From NCBI GenBank assembly GCA_900540385.1, contig UQFY01000030.1, positions 1-12,980 of the forward strand: a stretch of DNA of 12,980 nucleotides, written 5' to 3'. The notes beneath the pieces were generated by a model that saw only the letters and a list, made by a program, of their open reading frames with translations, ran no database searches and was not told the origin of the DNA. The stretch is from an uncultured Mollicutes bacterium (GTDB taxonomy: Bacteria; Bacillota_I; Bacilli_A; RFN20; CAG-826). The position numbers and the translations under genes are program-made. Below, piece after piece: positions 1 through 7,816 of this stretch (positions within the stretch are counted from its first letter, which is position 1; the number at the start of each line of letters is the position of its first letter).

Positions 1-101
1 CTCAGACTAAAAGCAGGATTTTGAGAAAAACCGGAATTTAGTTTAAGAATTCACAAAAGAAAAAATAAGTAAGAACTACTATCTCTATTTTTGAAATATG
101 T

Positions 102-110
102 TGGTACAAT
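102..110 (+). promoter_or_regulatory. extended -10 promoter element for rarA
   Basis: The sequence TGgTACAAT matches an extended -10 box (TGnTATAAT, one mismatch). No convincing -35 lies at the right distance, which extended -10 promoters tolerate. Transcription would start near 117, only about six bases before the ATG at 123. The rarA message would then be almost leaderless, which agrees with the lack of a Shine-Dalgarno sequence here. The rest of 1-110 is AT-rich and shows no gene. Confidence 0.5.
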
Positions 111-122
111 ATGCATTGCTTT

Positions 123-1460
123 ATGGAACAAGATTCTTTATTTTACAACCAAAAAATAGACGCACCTCTTCCAGAAAGAATGAGACCACGTTCCCTTGAT
201 GAATTTGTAGGTCAAGAGAATCTTCTAGGCCAAGGGAAGGTTTTAAGGAAGCTAATCGATGAAGATAAGGTGTCTTCAATGATTTTCTGGGGGCCTCCAG
301 GCGTTGGCAAAACGACTTTAGCAGAGATTATCGCCAATAAGACAAAGAGCAAATTCATTATTTTTAGTGCGGTTACTGCGGGGATTAAAGAAATCAAGGC
401 CGTCATGGAAGAAGCGGATAAGAATAAACGTTTCGGTGAAAGAACAATACTCTTCGTAGATGAAATCCATCGTTTTAATAAAGCTCAGCAAGACGCTTTC
501 TTGCCTTACGTCGAAAGAGGGTCCATCGTTTTAATCGGTGCAACAACCGAAAATCCTTCTTTTGAGGTAAATAACGCGTTACTTTCCCGTTGCAAGGTTT
601 TCGTTTTAAATGCGTTAAGCCCAAATGATATCGTCACTCTTTTAAAAAGAGCAATCACCTCTCCTAATGGTTTCGGAAACGAAAACATCTCCATTAGTGA
701 CGATGTCTTAAATGACATTGCTATTTTCTCTAACGGAGATGCAAGAAATGCTTTGTCCACTTTAGAAATGCTTGTTCTAAATTCCGATAAACAAGGCGAT
801 AAAATCATTGCTAAACGAGAGATGTTAGAACAAATCACATCTAAGAAAACCTTCCTTTACGATAAAAAGGGGGAGGAACATTACAACATTATTTCCGCTT
901 TGCATAAATCGATGAGAAATTCGGATCCAGATGCAGCCATATATTGGCTTGCTAGAATGCTAGAAGCGGGTGAAGATCCTCTCTATATTGCAAGACGTTG
1001 CATCCGTTTTGCTTCCGAAGATGTAGGTATGGCCGATCCGAAGGCTTTAGAGTTTGCCGTTGCTGCTTATCAAGCTTGTCATTTTATTGGCATGCCTGAA
1101 TGTTCGGTAAACCTCACTCAAATTGTTACTTACCTCTCTTTAGCACCAAAATCAAACGCAATGGAAGTTTCATACAATACCGCTAGGGAAGATGCTAGGA
1201 AGATGTTAGATGAACCTGTGCCGATGAACATTCGAAACGCCCCTACCTCTCTTATGGAAGAATTAGGATATGGGGAAGGCTATATCTATGCTCATGATAC
1301 AAAGGAGAAGGTTGCAGCCATGCAATGTCTTCCAGACGCATTAAAAGAAAAAGAATACTACAAACCAGGAACACAAGGGCTTGAAGCAAAATATGGGGAG
1401 CGCCTAAAAGCCATAAAAAATTGGAAAAAGGCTCATATGAGCAAGGAGAAAGGCAAATGA
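123..1460 (+). CDS. rarA: replication-associated recombination protein A (RarA/MgsA, AAA+ ATPase)
   Basis: RarA is a cytosolic AAA+ ATPase of the clamp-loader clade that acts at stalled replication forks together with SSB and recombination proteins. From the ATG at 123 the protein is 445 aa, the usual family length. It shows Walker A GPPGVGKT (57-64), Walker B ILFVDEIH (109-116), sensor-1 region GATTENPSF (139-147) and the arginine finger in LLSRC (R156). The C-terminal half carries the helical MgsA-type region, seen in EAGEDPLYIARRCIRFASEDVG. An upstream in-frame ATG at 111 is less likely, because it abuts the predicted -10 box and would lie upstream of the predicted transcript start. The TGA stop overlaps the start of the response regulator (ATGA), so the two genes are probably co-transcribed and translationally coupled. 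No odd residues are seen. Confidence 0.95.
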   Translation: MEQDSLFYNQKIDAPLPERMRPRSLDEFVGQENLLGQGKVLRKLIDEDKVSSMIFWGPPGVGKTTLAEIIANKTKSKFIIFSAVTAGIKEIKAVMEEADKNKRFGERTILFVDEIHRFNKAQQDAFLPYVERGSIVLIGATTENPSFEVNNALLSRCKVFVLNALSPNDIVTLLKRAITSPNGFGNENISISDDVLNDIAIFSNGDARNALSTLEMLVLNSDKQGDKIIAKREMLEQITSKKTFLYDKKGEEHYNIISALHKSMRNSDPDAAIYWLARMLEAGEDPLYIARRCIRFASEDVGMADPKALEFAVAAYQACHFIGMPECSVNLTQIVTYLSLAPKSNAMEVSYNTAREDARKMLDEPVPMNIRNAPTSLMEELGYGEGYIYAHDTKEKVAAMQCLPDALKEKEYYKPGTQGLEAKYGERLKAIKNWKKAHMSKEKGK

Positions 1461-2134
1461 AAATCCTCTTAGTGGAAGACGAAAAAGATCTTTCAAACGC
1501 TCTCGTACGCATCCTTTTGGCAAACAAGTATAACGTCGATACGGCTTATGATGGTTTGCAAGGCTTGGAACTAACGCATAATAACACCTACGATTTAATT
1601 ATCACCGACGTGATGATGCCGAAGATGGATGGTTTGGAATTCATCCGAACGATTCGAAGAGAAAACAATCCGACTCCCGTATTGATACTTACGGCTAAAT
1701 CGGAAATAGACGATAAAGTTGAGGGGCTTGATGCAGGTGCAGACGATTACCTGACCAAGCCATTTTCTTTGAAAGAATTCTTAGCTAGAATCCGTTCCTT
1801 ACTCAGAAGAAAAGGCGGTTTGATTGAGCCTTATTGTGTTGGCAATCTCGAATTAGACCACAACACCTTTGAGATTAAAACGCCATACGCCTCCCTTCCT
1901 TTGACGGATACCGAGTATCGTTTAATGGAATATCTCATCCGAAATAAAAACGTCGTTCTTCCAACGGAAAGAATCATGGATAACATTTGGGGATATGATT
2001 CCGAAGCGGAAATCAACGTTGTTTGGGCTTACCTTTCTAACCTAAGAAAAAAGCTCAATGAAATTCATTCCGATGTAACGATTAAAGCCATGCGAGGGGT
2101 TGGCTATAAACTTGTTAAGGTTGGAGAAGAATAA
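1457..2134 (+). CDS. OmpR/PhoB-family response regulator, orphan in this window
   Basis: This is a two-component DNA-binding response regulator of 225 aa. The receiver domain (1-118) has the acidic pocket E7/D8, phospho-acceptor D51 in the ITDVMMPKMDG segment, T79 and K101 (TKPF). The winged-helix output domain (about 125-221) has the typical PLTDTEYRLMEYL and MRGVGYKL elements. The ATG at 1457 is chosen over an in-frame ATG at 1421 because it follows AGGAG (1444-1448) at eight bases and aligns with the family N-terminus. It overlaps the rarA stop by four bases. No histidine kinase lies beside it: upstream is rarA and downstream is a terminator followed by convergent trpS. All phosphorylation residues are present, so a kinase encoded elsewhere is expected. 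Target genes cannot be told from the sequence. Confidence 0.93.
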   Translation: MKILLVEDEKDLSNALVRILLANKYNVDTAYDGLQGLELTHNNTYDLIITDVMMPKMDGLEFIRTIRRENNPTPVLILTAKSEIDDKVEGLDAGADDYLTKPFSLKEFLARIRSLLRRKGGLIEPYCVGNLELDHNTFEIKTPYASLPLTDTEYRLMEYLIRNKNVVLPTERIMDNIWGYDSEAEINVVWAYLSNLRKKLNEIHSDVTIKAMRGVGYKLVKVGEE

Positions 2135-2162
2135 AAAGGAAGCTGGAAATCCAGTTTCTTTT
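2135..2162. terminator. bidirectional rho-independent terminator between the response regulator and trpS
   Basis: A 12-bp stem (2135-2146 with 2151-2162, two G-T wobbles on the plus strand) has an AAAT loop. It begins just after the response regulator stop and includes part of the trpS stop codon (2161-2163). The plus strand continues with a T-rich tail (TTTTACTTCTTTT, overlapping the stem), and on the minus strand the stem ends in CCTTTTTAT. It can therefore stop both convergent transcripts. Confidence 0.8.
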
Positions 2163-3315
2163 ACTTCTTTTGCTTTGCTAAATAATCTTCGTAGGCTTTT
2201 TGTTGCTCATGAGCACGCTTATAGGCCCTTTGTTGTTTTTCGATAAGTTTATGATTTTCAAAATAGTCGATACCCATTGCACGTTTTGCACGAAGTCCAA
2301 TATATCTTGCTTTCTCTTGAGCTTTTTTCGTTCCTTCCATCAAGATTTCATAAACATGAGGGATGTCTTTTTCTAATTCATGACGACGGACACGCATCGG
2401 TTCAAGAACGTCATTGAGGCACTTTGCGAGGAATTTCTTTACTGTAACATCGCCAATTCCTCCCTTTTCATAGGCTTCTTTTAATTCTGGAAGGTTATGA
2501 AACTCAGGATAATATTTGCTAAACATTTCATCGGTTGCAAACGCTTCAAGATAGATGAAAACCGGATTATCTTTCGTATGTCCTGGATCGGTTGGCTTTA
2601 AATGGGTTGGATCGGTAAACATGGACATGACTTTTTTGTTTACGGTTGCTTCATCATCCGTTAAATAGATGCAATTCCCTAAGGATTTTGACATTTTAGC
2701 TTTGCCGTCCGTTCCAGGAAGTCTTCTTGCGTATGCGTTTTCTGGCAACATGATTTTTGGTTCGGCAAAAACCGGTTTATATAAAGAGTTGAACTTATGA
2801 GCGATTTCTTGCGCTTGTTCCACCATCGGTTGTTGGTCTTCTCCTGCAGGGACGATTGTCGTTCCAAAAAGAAGAATATCCGCGGCTTGTGAAATAGGAT
2901 AAGTCATAAAACCAACAGGGATAGATTCTCCAAATTGACGCATGGCCAATTCAGATTTTACGGTTGGATTTCTTTCTAAACGAGAAAGGGTCACAAGATC
3001 CATGAAATAGCAGGTAAATTCACTTAATTCTGGAATGCGTGATTGAACAAAGATGGTTACTTTATTTGGATCAATACCGGCAGCAAGATAATCAAGAGCA
3101 ACTTCGATGACGTTGTCTTCCACTTTTTGAATATTGCCAGCATTGTCGGTTAGAGCTTGCGTGTCTGCAATCATGATATACATCTCATCAAAAGACCCGC
3201 TATTTTGTAATTCCACGCGACGTCTAAGGGAACCAACATAATGGCCAATATGAAGACGTCCTGTTGGGCGGTCTCCTGTTAACATGACTCTAGGCATTTT
3301 CTTTTCTTCTTCCAT
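2161..3315 (-). CDS. trpS: tryptophan--tRNA ligase (TrpRS)
   Basis: This class I aminoacyl-tRNA synthetase charges tRNA-Trp in the cytosol. The 384-aa product has the N-terminal GDRPTGRLHIGHYVGSL segment with HIGH at 22-25 and the KMSKS loop at 207-211. The Rossmann fold core also contains DTQALTDN and VPAGEDQQP. The family is usually about 330-345 aa; the excess is a few N-terminal residues and a lysine/glutamine-rich helical tail (about 355-384). The ATG at 3315 is preferred because AGGTGA lies at good distance upstream. A GTG at 3324 overlaps that site, and an ATG at 3297 gives a shorter but possible start. Only 48 bases separate it from the upstream permease, so it may be read through from there. 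There is no room for a T-box leader, which is a common control of trpS in Bacillota. Confidence 0.95.
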   Translation of the reverse strand: MEEEKKMPRVMLTGDRPTGRLHIGHYVGSLRRRVELQNSGSFDEMYIMIADTQALTDNAGNIQKVEDNVIEVALDYLAAGIDPNKVTIFVQSRIPELSEFTCYFMDLVTLSRLERNPTVKSELAMRQFGESIPVGFMTYPISQAADILLFGTTIVPAGEDQQPMVEQAQEIAHKFNSLYKPVFAEPKIMLPENAYARRLPGTDGKAKMSKSLGNCIYLTDDEATVNKKVMSMFTDPTHLKPTDPGHTKDNPVFIYLEAFATDEMFSKYYPEFHNLPELKEAYEKGGIGDVTVKKFLAKCLNDVLEPMRVRRHELEKDIPHVYEILMEGTKKAQEKARYIGLRAKRAMGIDYFENHKLIEKQQRAYKRAHEQQKAYEDYLAKQKK

Positions 3316-3363
3316 ATTATTCACCTACTAAAACCGACGTTTAGTTTATCACGGGATACCCAA

Positions 3364-5883
3364 TCATTCCACGCTCTTAAGGGATTCCACCATTAAAACC
3401 TTACGAATTCGTTTCGTTAAAAGAAGATTAACCATGAAAGCGACAACAAAGGTTAGAACAAAAGAGAGGAAATAAGAGAGGGCTTTGATGCAATAGAGAT
3501 ATTCCACAAGTTCTACAACATTCGTGCCTAATACCCCAAGCATAAAAGGATAGCCAAGAGCCAAACCAAACAGGACTCCTACTGCAGTTAAAGACATTGT
3601 TTCAAAAAGCAATGACAAAGAAATTTCGTTCCGTGAAAAGCCCAACACTTTTAAAGTAGCAATATCCCTCGTTCTTTCCTTAAAATTCATTAAAGCAAGG
3701 TTATAAAGAACGACGATTGCAAGAAGGATAGCAAACACCTTTACAGCATTCGTCATCACTTTGACTCCCGACATAACATCCTGAATCATGGCATTTCTAA
3801 TTTTAGCTGTAGTAACATTGCTAATGGTGTCCGTTTTTTTACGCATTCTCTTTGCTAATTGGTCAATGTCAGTGTTTTCTTTGACTTTGACGTAAGCGGT
3901 GTTGTAGCTCAAAGAAGGAGCGTTTTTTAAAAACGGGGCATCCGTGTAGCAATATATGCCATGGTAAACAAAAGCGTCTTGCACGAAAGCCACTTCTGCT
4001 TCATAAGAAAGACTGTTGTATTGAAAATGAAGTACGTCCCCTGCTTTAGCTCCTGTTTTAGTAGAAATCTTTTGAGTGATAACAACCTTGTCATGATCAA
4101 AATTCAGATGAATCGTATCACCATCCTCTTGCATCAAATATATTTTGCACTCGCTTTGAGGACCATTTGGCATATAGGCAGTTGCCGCTCCAGAAGCATA
4201 CGGTTCCACCTCTTTTATTTCGGGATATTCCAAAAGAGTGGAGATCATATTCTCTTTCGACATCGTATTTTTAAAAGTAATGGCTAAATCTGTGTTATAG
4301 AAAATAGAAAAGTCATGTTCGATTCCGTAATCAATCGTGTCTTCAATTCCAAAGCCACAAGCAAGCAAAGCCGTGCAACCCATTACCCCAATAATTACCA
4401 TGAGGGATTTGACTTTATTGATACGGATGTTTCGAAAAGCCATCTTTAAAGAAAGCATAGAAACCTTTTCTTTTTTGCTTTGATGGATGTGATGTAACTT
4501 CATTTTCGGCGGTTCCGGACGCATGGAATCTACCGGTTTTAAAGAAACTTCCTTATGGCAAATCAAGAAAGTTACAAGTGAAGAAATCCCTAAGAAAACA
4601 ACCGCTGTTAAAATGCCTTCCAAAATAGGGAAGACGTAACGCAAAGTGGGCAAAGAATAAAGGATCGAATATTTTTGCCCTAGAATCCAAGGAACGATAA
4701 GAGGGCCCAATGCTTCCCCTAAAAAAGTCCCAATTCCCACAAGCAAACAAGTTAAACGTATATAGTGCCAATATATTTGGGATTTCTTTAAACCAATGGC
4801 TTTCATTGTGCCTATTTGGGAACGTTCTTGTAGCACACGTTGAGATAAAGTAGTTAGGATAACGAGGATTGCTACAGCAAAAAAGACAAACGGAAAGACG
4901 AATGTGAATTGTCTTGCTTGGGTAACATCGTTGTTGATGGTTACATAAAAAGGCATCTCTGAACGGGAGGTCGTAAGATAGAGATTGTTATCTTCCTTAC
5001 TAGCAAAATGTTGGTTAATTTTATCTTTCAATATTGCTACACGTCCCGGCTCTTTTACGGAAATAAGATATTGATTTGGGTTTGATAAGGTTTCGGAATC
5101 AAGGGAATTAAAACCAAGGAAAGCTTCTAAAGCAGCAAAAATAAAATGGGTTCCTGCTTCATTGAAATTCTCTTCCACTACTGCCCTCAATCCTTTTTTA
5201 AACATCGAATCAGACATCAAAACAAGGGAAGTGTTGTAGCTTGATTTCGTGATATTTTCTGGAAAATTCATGAATCCTGTAACGGGTGCATGAAAACAGA
5301 TGGTTTCATCTTTAAAAATGTTGGTTTTCCCTTCTTTTAGATAAGGGTCGACATAGGAGGCGTACTTGTTTAAGCCATAGGAAGCAAGACTCAAATAGAA
5401 AGGAACATCTTGATTCAAGATGAAAGCACTGCTCCCAGTCAAATTATTGGTTTTGCTTTTAAGCTCTTTATCAAAATAAACGAAATCCGTGTCCGTAGAC
5501 TTGTTTGAAAGTTCCATCTCACCATAAGGTTTTGATATTTGTGGGTGAGAAGAAACAACAGCCAAATAAACGGATTTGGCATTGGCTTCACAAGGAAGAT
5601 AAAGGCGTCCATCCATCTCCTCTCCTTCTTCTAAAAAGGAAGAAATCATTTCTTGATCTTCTTTTTCATAACGCGTTGTTGTTACCCATAGAGAGGCTAG
5701 ATTTCCTTCAGAATAGACTTCGTTAACACGGTTTTCAAATGATTGGGCGTTTGCTAAAAGGCCGACAAACAAAGTAACCGCGATAGCGCCAATGGCAATT
5801 ACAGCCAAGAATTGAGCCCACGCCTTCTTAAAAGAGCGGAGGAGCATCTTATTTAAAAGAGAATGAGTTGATGTCTTTTCCAT
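3364..5883 (-). CDS. FtsX/MacB-type ABC transporter permease, large two-domain form
   Basis: This is the membrane subunit of a type VII (MacB/LolCDE-like) ABC system, 839 aa. One transmembrane helix lies near 22-44, followed by a large extracellular domain (about 45-322). Three helices follow (about 326-346, 377-400, 418-441). The second half repeats the plan with a helix near 492-512, an extracellular domain to about 708, and three helices (711-731, 762-785, 801-822). Each half carries the FtsX coupling segment after its second helix, ERSQIGTMKAIGLKKSQI (353-370) and ERTRDIATLKVLGFSRNEI (736-754). The start codon overlaps the ATPase stop by one base (TAATG), so the two are coupled and surely partners. 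In Bacillota such pairs expel peptides or lipids or respond to envelope stress; the substrate here is unknown. Confidence 0.92.
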   Translation of the reverse strand: MEKTSTHSLLNKMLLRSFKKAWAQFLAVIAIGAIAVTLFVGLLANAQSFENRVNEVYSEGNLASLWVTTTRYEKEDQEMISSFLEEGEEMDGRLYLPCEANAKSVYLAVVSSHPQISKPYGEMELSNKSTDTDFVYFDKELKSKTNNLTGSSAFILNQDVPFYLSLASYGLNKYASYVDPYLKEGKTNIFKDETICFHAPVTGFMNFPENITKSSYNTSLVLMSDSMFKKGLRAVVEENFNEAGTHFIFAALEAFLGFNSLDSETLSNPNQYLISVKEPGRVAILKDKINQHFASKEDNNLYLTTSRSEMPFYVTINNDVTQARQFTFVFPFVFFAVAILVILTTLSQRVLQERSQIGTMKAIGLKKSQIYWHYIRLTCLLVGIGTFLGEALGPLIVPWILGQKYSILYSLPTLRYVFPILEGILTAVVFLGISSLVTFLICHKEVSLKPVDSMRPEPPKMKLHHIHQSKKEKVSMLSLKMAFRNIRINKVKSLMVIIGVMGCTALLACGFGIEDTIDYGIEHDFSIFYNTDLAITFKNTMSKENMISTLLEYPEIKEVEPYASGAATAYMPNGPQSECKIYLMQEDGDTIHLNFDHDKVVITQKISTKTGAKAGDVLHFQYNSLSYEAEVAFVQDAFVYHGIYCYTDAPFLKNAPSLSYNTAYVKVKENTDIDQLAKRMRKKTDTISNVTTAKIRNAMIQDVMSGVKVMTNAVKVFAILLAIVVLYNLALMNFKERTRDIATLKVLGFSRNEISLSLLFETMSLTAVGVLFGLALGYPFMLGVLGTNVVELVEYLYCIKALSYFLSFVLTFVVAFMVNLLLTKRIRKVLMVESLKSVE

Positions 5884-6587
5884 TACCAGTCTACCTTTTC
5901 TGGGCTTATTGGATGTTCATTGATGACATCGGAGACGATTTTCCCATCGGAAATACGAATGACACGGGTCGCGCATTCGGCAATTTTTTGGTTATGAGTG
6001 ACGATAATAACGGTTTTCTTATAGTTAAGCGAAACATCGTGCAGAAGTTTTAGAATCTGAGCTCCAGTTTTCGAATCCAATGCACCCGTGGGTTCGTCAC
6101 ATAAAAGAAGCCTTGGGTTTTTAACAATCGCTCTAGCAATAGCAACACGTTGTTGTTCTCCACCCGATAATTGAGAAGGAAAATTAAAAGCGCGTTTTTC
6201 TAAACCCACTTCTTCAAGGATTTTTTCCGAATCAAAAGGATTTTTTGCAACGGATGCAGCTAATTGCACATTCTCAAGCGCCGTTAAATTAGGCATTAGA
6301 TTATAGAATTGAAAAACAAAGCCGATATCTTCTCTTCGAAAACGAGAAAGCTCTTTGAAATCATATTTAGCGACATCCTCATTTCCGATAAGATAGGAGC
6401 CCCCTGTCGCATTATCCATTCCACCAAGGATGTTTAAGAGAGTGGATTTTCCTGCACCAGAAGCGCCTAAGATAATCGTGAAAGAGCCTTCTTCCAAAGA
6501 GAAAGAAACGTCATTTAAAGCACGAACTTCATTTTCTTGCCCGGGATTATATATTTTAGATAAATCTTTGACTTCGATTTCGTTCAT
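5883..6587 (-). CDS. ABC transporter ATP-binding protein, MacB/LolD family
   Basis: This is the cytosolic ATPase of the adjacent FtsX-type transporter, 234 aa. It has all nucleotide-binding motifs: Walker A GASGAGKST (41-49), Q-loop Q93 in FVFQFYNLMPNL, signature LSGGEQQRV (140-148), Walker B LLLCDE (160-165), D-loop GALD, and the switch histidine H198 in VTHN. The FQFYNLMPNLTALENV segment is typical of the LolD/MacB/FtsE group. An AAGGAAAG ribosome site precedes the ATG. A possible promoter with an internal palindrome lies in the 73-base gap to the XRE regulator gene upstream, suggesting that the regulator controls this pair. Confidence 0.94.
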   Translation of the reverse strand: MNEIEVKDLSKIYNPGQENEVRALNDVSFSLEEGSFTIILGASGAGKSTLLNILGGMDNATGGSYLIGNEDVAKYDFKELSRFRREDIGFVFQFYNLMPNLTALENVQLAASVAKNPFDSEKILEEVGLEKRAFNFPSQLSGGEQQRVAIARAIVKNPRLLLCDEPTGALDSKTGAQILKLLHDVSLNYKKTVIIVTHNQKIAECATRVIRISDGKIVSDVINEHPISPEKVDW

Positions 6588-6613
6588 TTTTCTTTCCTTT
6601 TGGAGACAAAATA

Positions 6614-6642
6614 ATTATGAAGTTTCCTTAAGGAAAAGAGAA
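6614..6642 (-). promoter_or_regulatory. possible promoter of the ABC pair with palindromic operator candidate
   Basis: On the minus strand, a weak -35 (TTCTCT, 6642-6637) and a good -10 (CATAAT, 6619-6614) are 17 bases apart. The spacer contains a perfect 14-bp palindrome, TTTCCTTAAGGAAA (6623-6636). A palindrome between -35 and -10 is the classic place for a repressor to block RNA polymerase. The -35 match is poor, so the promoter itself is uncertain; the palindrome is seen directly. Confidence 0.45.
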
Positions 6643-6660
6643 GAATAAGTATTATTTGGT

Positions 6661-7266
6661 TTACTTTTTATTAACGAAAGAAAAGATTCCGTAATATACA
6701 GGTATTGCAAGGAAAAGGATCCAAGTTGGATGCCATATGCCCAAGCACATGCCAACGAAACAATAAATGCCTGTGACAAGCAAAGGAATGCAGAATTTAT
6801 TTGGATTCCTATCAATAATAGCCCCGACTAAACTAGAAATAACGGGTGGAAAAAGGAATAATGGCCAAAGTAAAGCCCACATATTTTGTTCTTTTATTAA
6901 AAGCCCAAAGAGGACGTAAAGGATGCTGACGATGGCCATGCCTATTCCACCAATAAGGGCTTCAATCCAAGCATATGGGTGTTTCTTTTCCTTGTTTTCA
7001 TCTAATTTGTTTTCTTTTTCGGCCGTCTCTTCTTTGATTTCTTGAGCAATCTCTTCCACACTTTGATCAGAATTTAATAAATCATCCAAAGAAACGTTAT
7101 AAATCTTTGCTAAGCAGATTAAGTTATCCGTATCAGGTGAAGCTTCTGCTCTTTCCCATTTGGATACAGCTTGACGTGATAAGCCAAGTTTCTCCGCCAA
7201 TTGTTCTTGCGAAAGACCACTTTTCTTTCTTAATTCAATAAGTCTGTTTGCGATTTCAATGTTCAT
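6661..7266 (-). CDS. XRE-family regulator with four predicted membrane helices
   Basis: The 201-aa protein has an N-terminal helix-turn-helix of the Cro/C1 (HTH_3) type (about 6-60, with LSQEQLAEKLGLSRQAVSKW). A charged Glu/Lys-rich linker follows (about 68-97), then four hydrophobic segments (about 104-123, 128-147, 159-176, 181-197). It should therefore bind DNA while held at the membrane. The ATG at 7266 is chosen over one at 7281 because GGAGG (7275-7279) lies eight bases before it and would be inside the gene otherwise. It is directly upstream of, and in the same direction as, the MacB-like ABC pair and is its likely regulator. Many Bacillota carry this pairing. What the membrane part senses is not known. 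Confidence 0.88.
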   Translation of the reverse strand: MNIEIANRLIELRKKSGLSQEQLAEKLGLSRQAVSKWERAEASPDTDNLICLAKIYNVSLDDLLNSDQSVEEIAQEIKEETAEKENKLDENKEKKHPYAWIEALIGGIGMAIVSILYVLFGLLIKEQNMWALLWPLFLFPPVISSLVGAIIDRNPNKFCIPLLVTGIYCFVGMCLGIWHPTWILFLAIPVYYGIFSFVNKK

Positions 7267-7343
7267 TTTGTTTGCCTCCATTTAGAACAACACCAATTTA
7301 TAAAGTTGCACCAAAAGTTACTAGCAAGTCTGCTTTTCAAAGC

Positions 7344-7360
7344 CGCAACCAGCGGTTGCG
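7344..7360 (-). promoter_or_regulatory. leader hairpin upstream of the XRE regulator
   Basis: A perfect 7-bp inverted repeat (CGCAACC, 7344-7350; GGTTGCG, 7354-7360) with a 3-base loop lies in the predicted 5' untranslated region of the XRE gene, about 80 bases before its start codon. It has no T-tract after it on the minus strand, so it is not a simple terminator. It is GC-rich against an AT-rich background. It may act on RNA stability or as a protein-binding site. Confidence 0.4.
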
Positions 7361-7390
7361 CACCAATAAAACCCCTATTTTTGCCCTTTT

Positions 7391-7420
7391 ATTCTACAAT
7401 GCCAAGTTAGAAGAGGCCAA
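7391..7420 (-). promoter_or_regulatory. predicted promoter of the XRE regulator gene
   Basis: On the minus strand, TTGGCC (7420-7415) and TAGAAT (7396-7391) are separated by 18 bases. The start of transcription would be near 7384, leaving a leader of about 115 bases that contains the 7344-7360 hairpin. A further TTGGCA lies between them, but is only a few bases from the -10 and cannot serve as its -35. Confidence 0.45.
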
Positions 7421-7789
7421 TCATTAAAGGCGAAATTGTAGTTCCGCTTGCGATATTCGACTGGATAAATACTTTACTAAGTTTCCTTTCTATGTCTATT
7501 GATGCGATGATGGTAAGCACAACGAACGGTTTAAAAAAGAACATGCCTTCTTGGAAGATATTACTACAGCAATCGATGCGTTATGCATCGGCTTTGTTTA
7601 TCTTGGGTTATCTATTGGAAATGCTCTGATCGTCTTTTCGATTATTGACATTACAACATTCGTTCTTTCTTTTTAAGTGTTCTTTTAGCAAAACAAATCG
7701 CCAAATACTTAGAAAAACGGGCAGGACTTATTGCGGCAATCGTTTTCCTTGCCGTTGGATTAAAAATCTTGCTTGAAGGTATTTTGTAA
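7411..7789 (+). pseudogene. decayed MntP-like manganese efflux pump
   Basis: Three overlapping frames join into one recognisable protein. Frame 1 (to the TGA at 7627) reads SFLSMSIDAMMVSTTNGLKK and later LFILGYLL. Frame 3 (7617-7676) continues GNALIVFSIIDITTFVLSF. Frame 2 (to the TAA at 7787) ends AKYLEKRAGLIAAIVFLAVG and then LKILLEGIL. The first part resembles the MntP first helix (S-x-D-A-F-A-V-S-x-x-N-G). The last resembles the MntP C-terminus (K-R-A-E-x-x-G-G and G-I-K-I-L-x-E). The middle of the roughly 190-residue family is missing, there is no clear start codon or ribosome site, and two frameshifts are needed. MntP is a membrane Mn(II) exporter; this copy should be inactive. The assignment is by recalled motifs, not by a search. 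Confidence 0.65.
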
Positions 7790-7810
7790 TTTCTTAGAAA
7801 AACTTATAAT
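7784..7810 (+). promoter_or_regulatory. possible promoter of the small structured RNA
   Basis: A perfect TATAAT (7805-7810) lies six bases before G7817, the first base of a GAAA-capped hairpin. The best -35 like hexamer is TTGTAA (7784-7789), with a short 15-base spacer, so the -35 is weak. Confidence 0.4.
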
Positions 7811-7816
7811 GAGTTT

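Noticed and set aside
1421..1456. Earlier start (ATG 1421) for the response regulator
   Set aside because: It would add 12 residues not found in the family and swallow the ribosome site at 1444-1448; the ATG at 1457 fits spacing and the conserved N-terminus.
3316..3363. T-box leader for trpS
   Set aside because: Only 48 bases lie between genes, with no T-box sequence or terminator.
4553..4771. Small open frame within the ABC permease
   Set aside because: It is a shifted-frame shadow of the long permease frame, which has clear domain motifs.
7267..7281. Earlier start (ATG 7281) for the XRE regulator
   Set aside because: The GGAGG ribosome site for the ATG at 7266 lies inside it.
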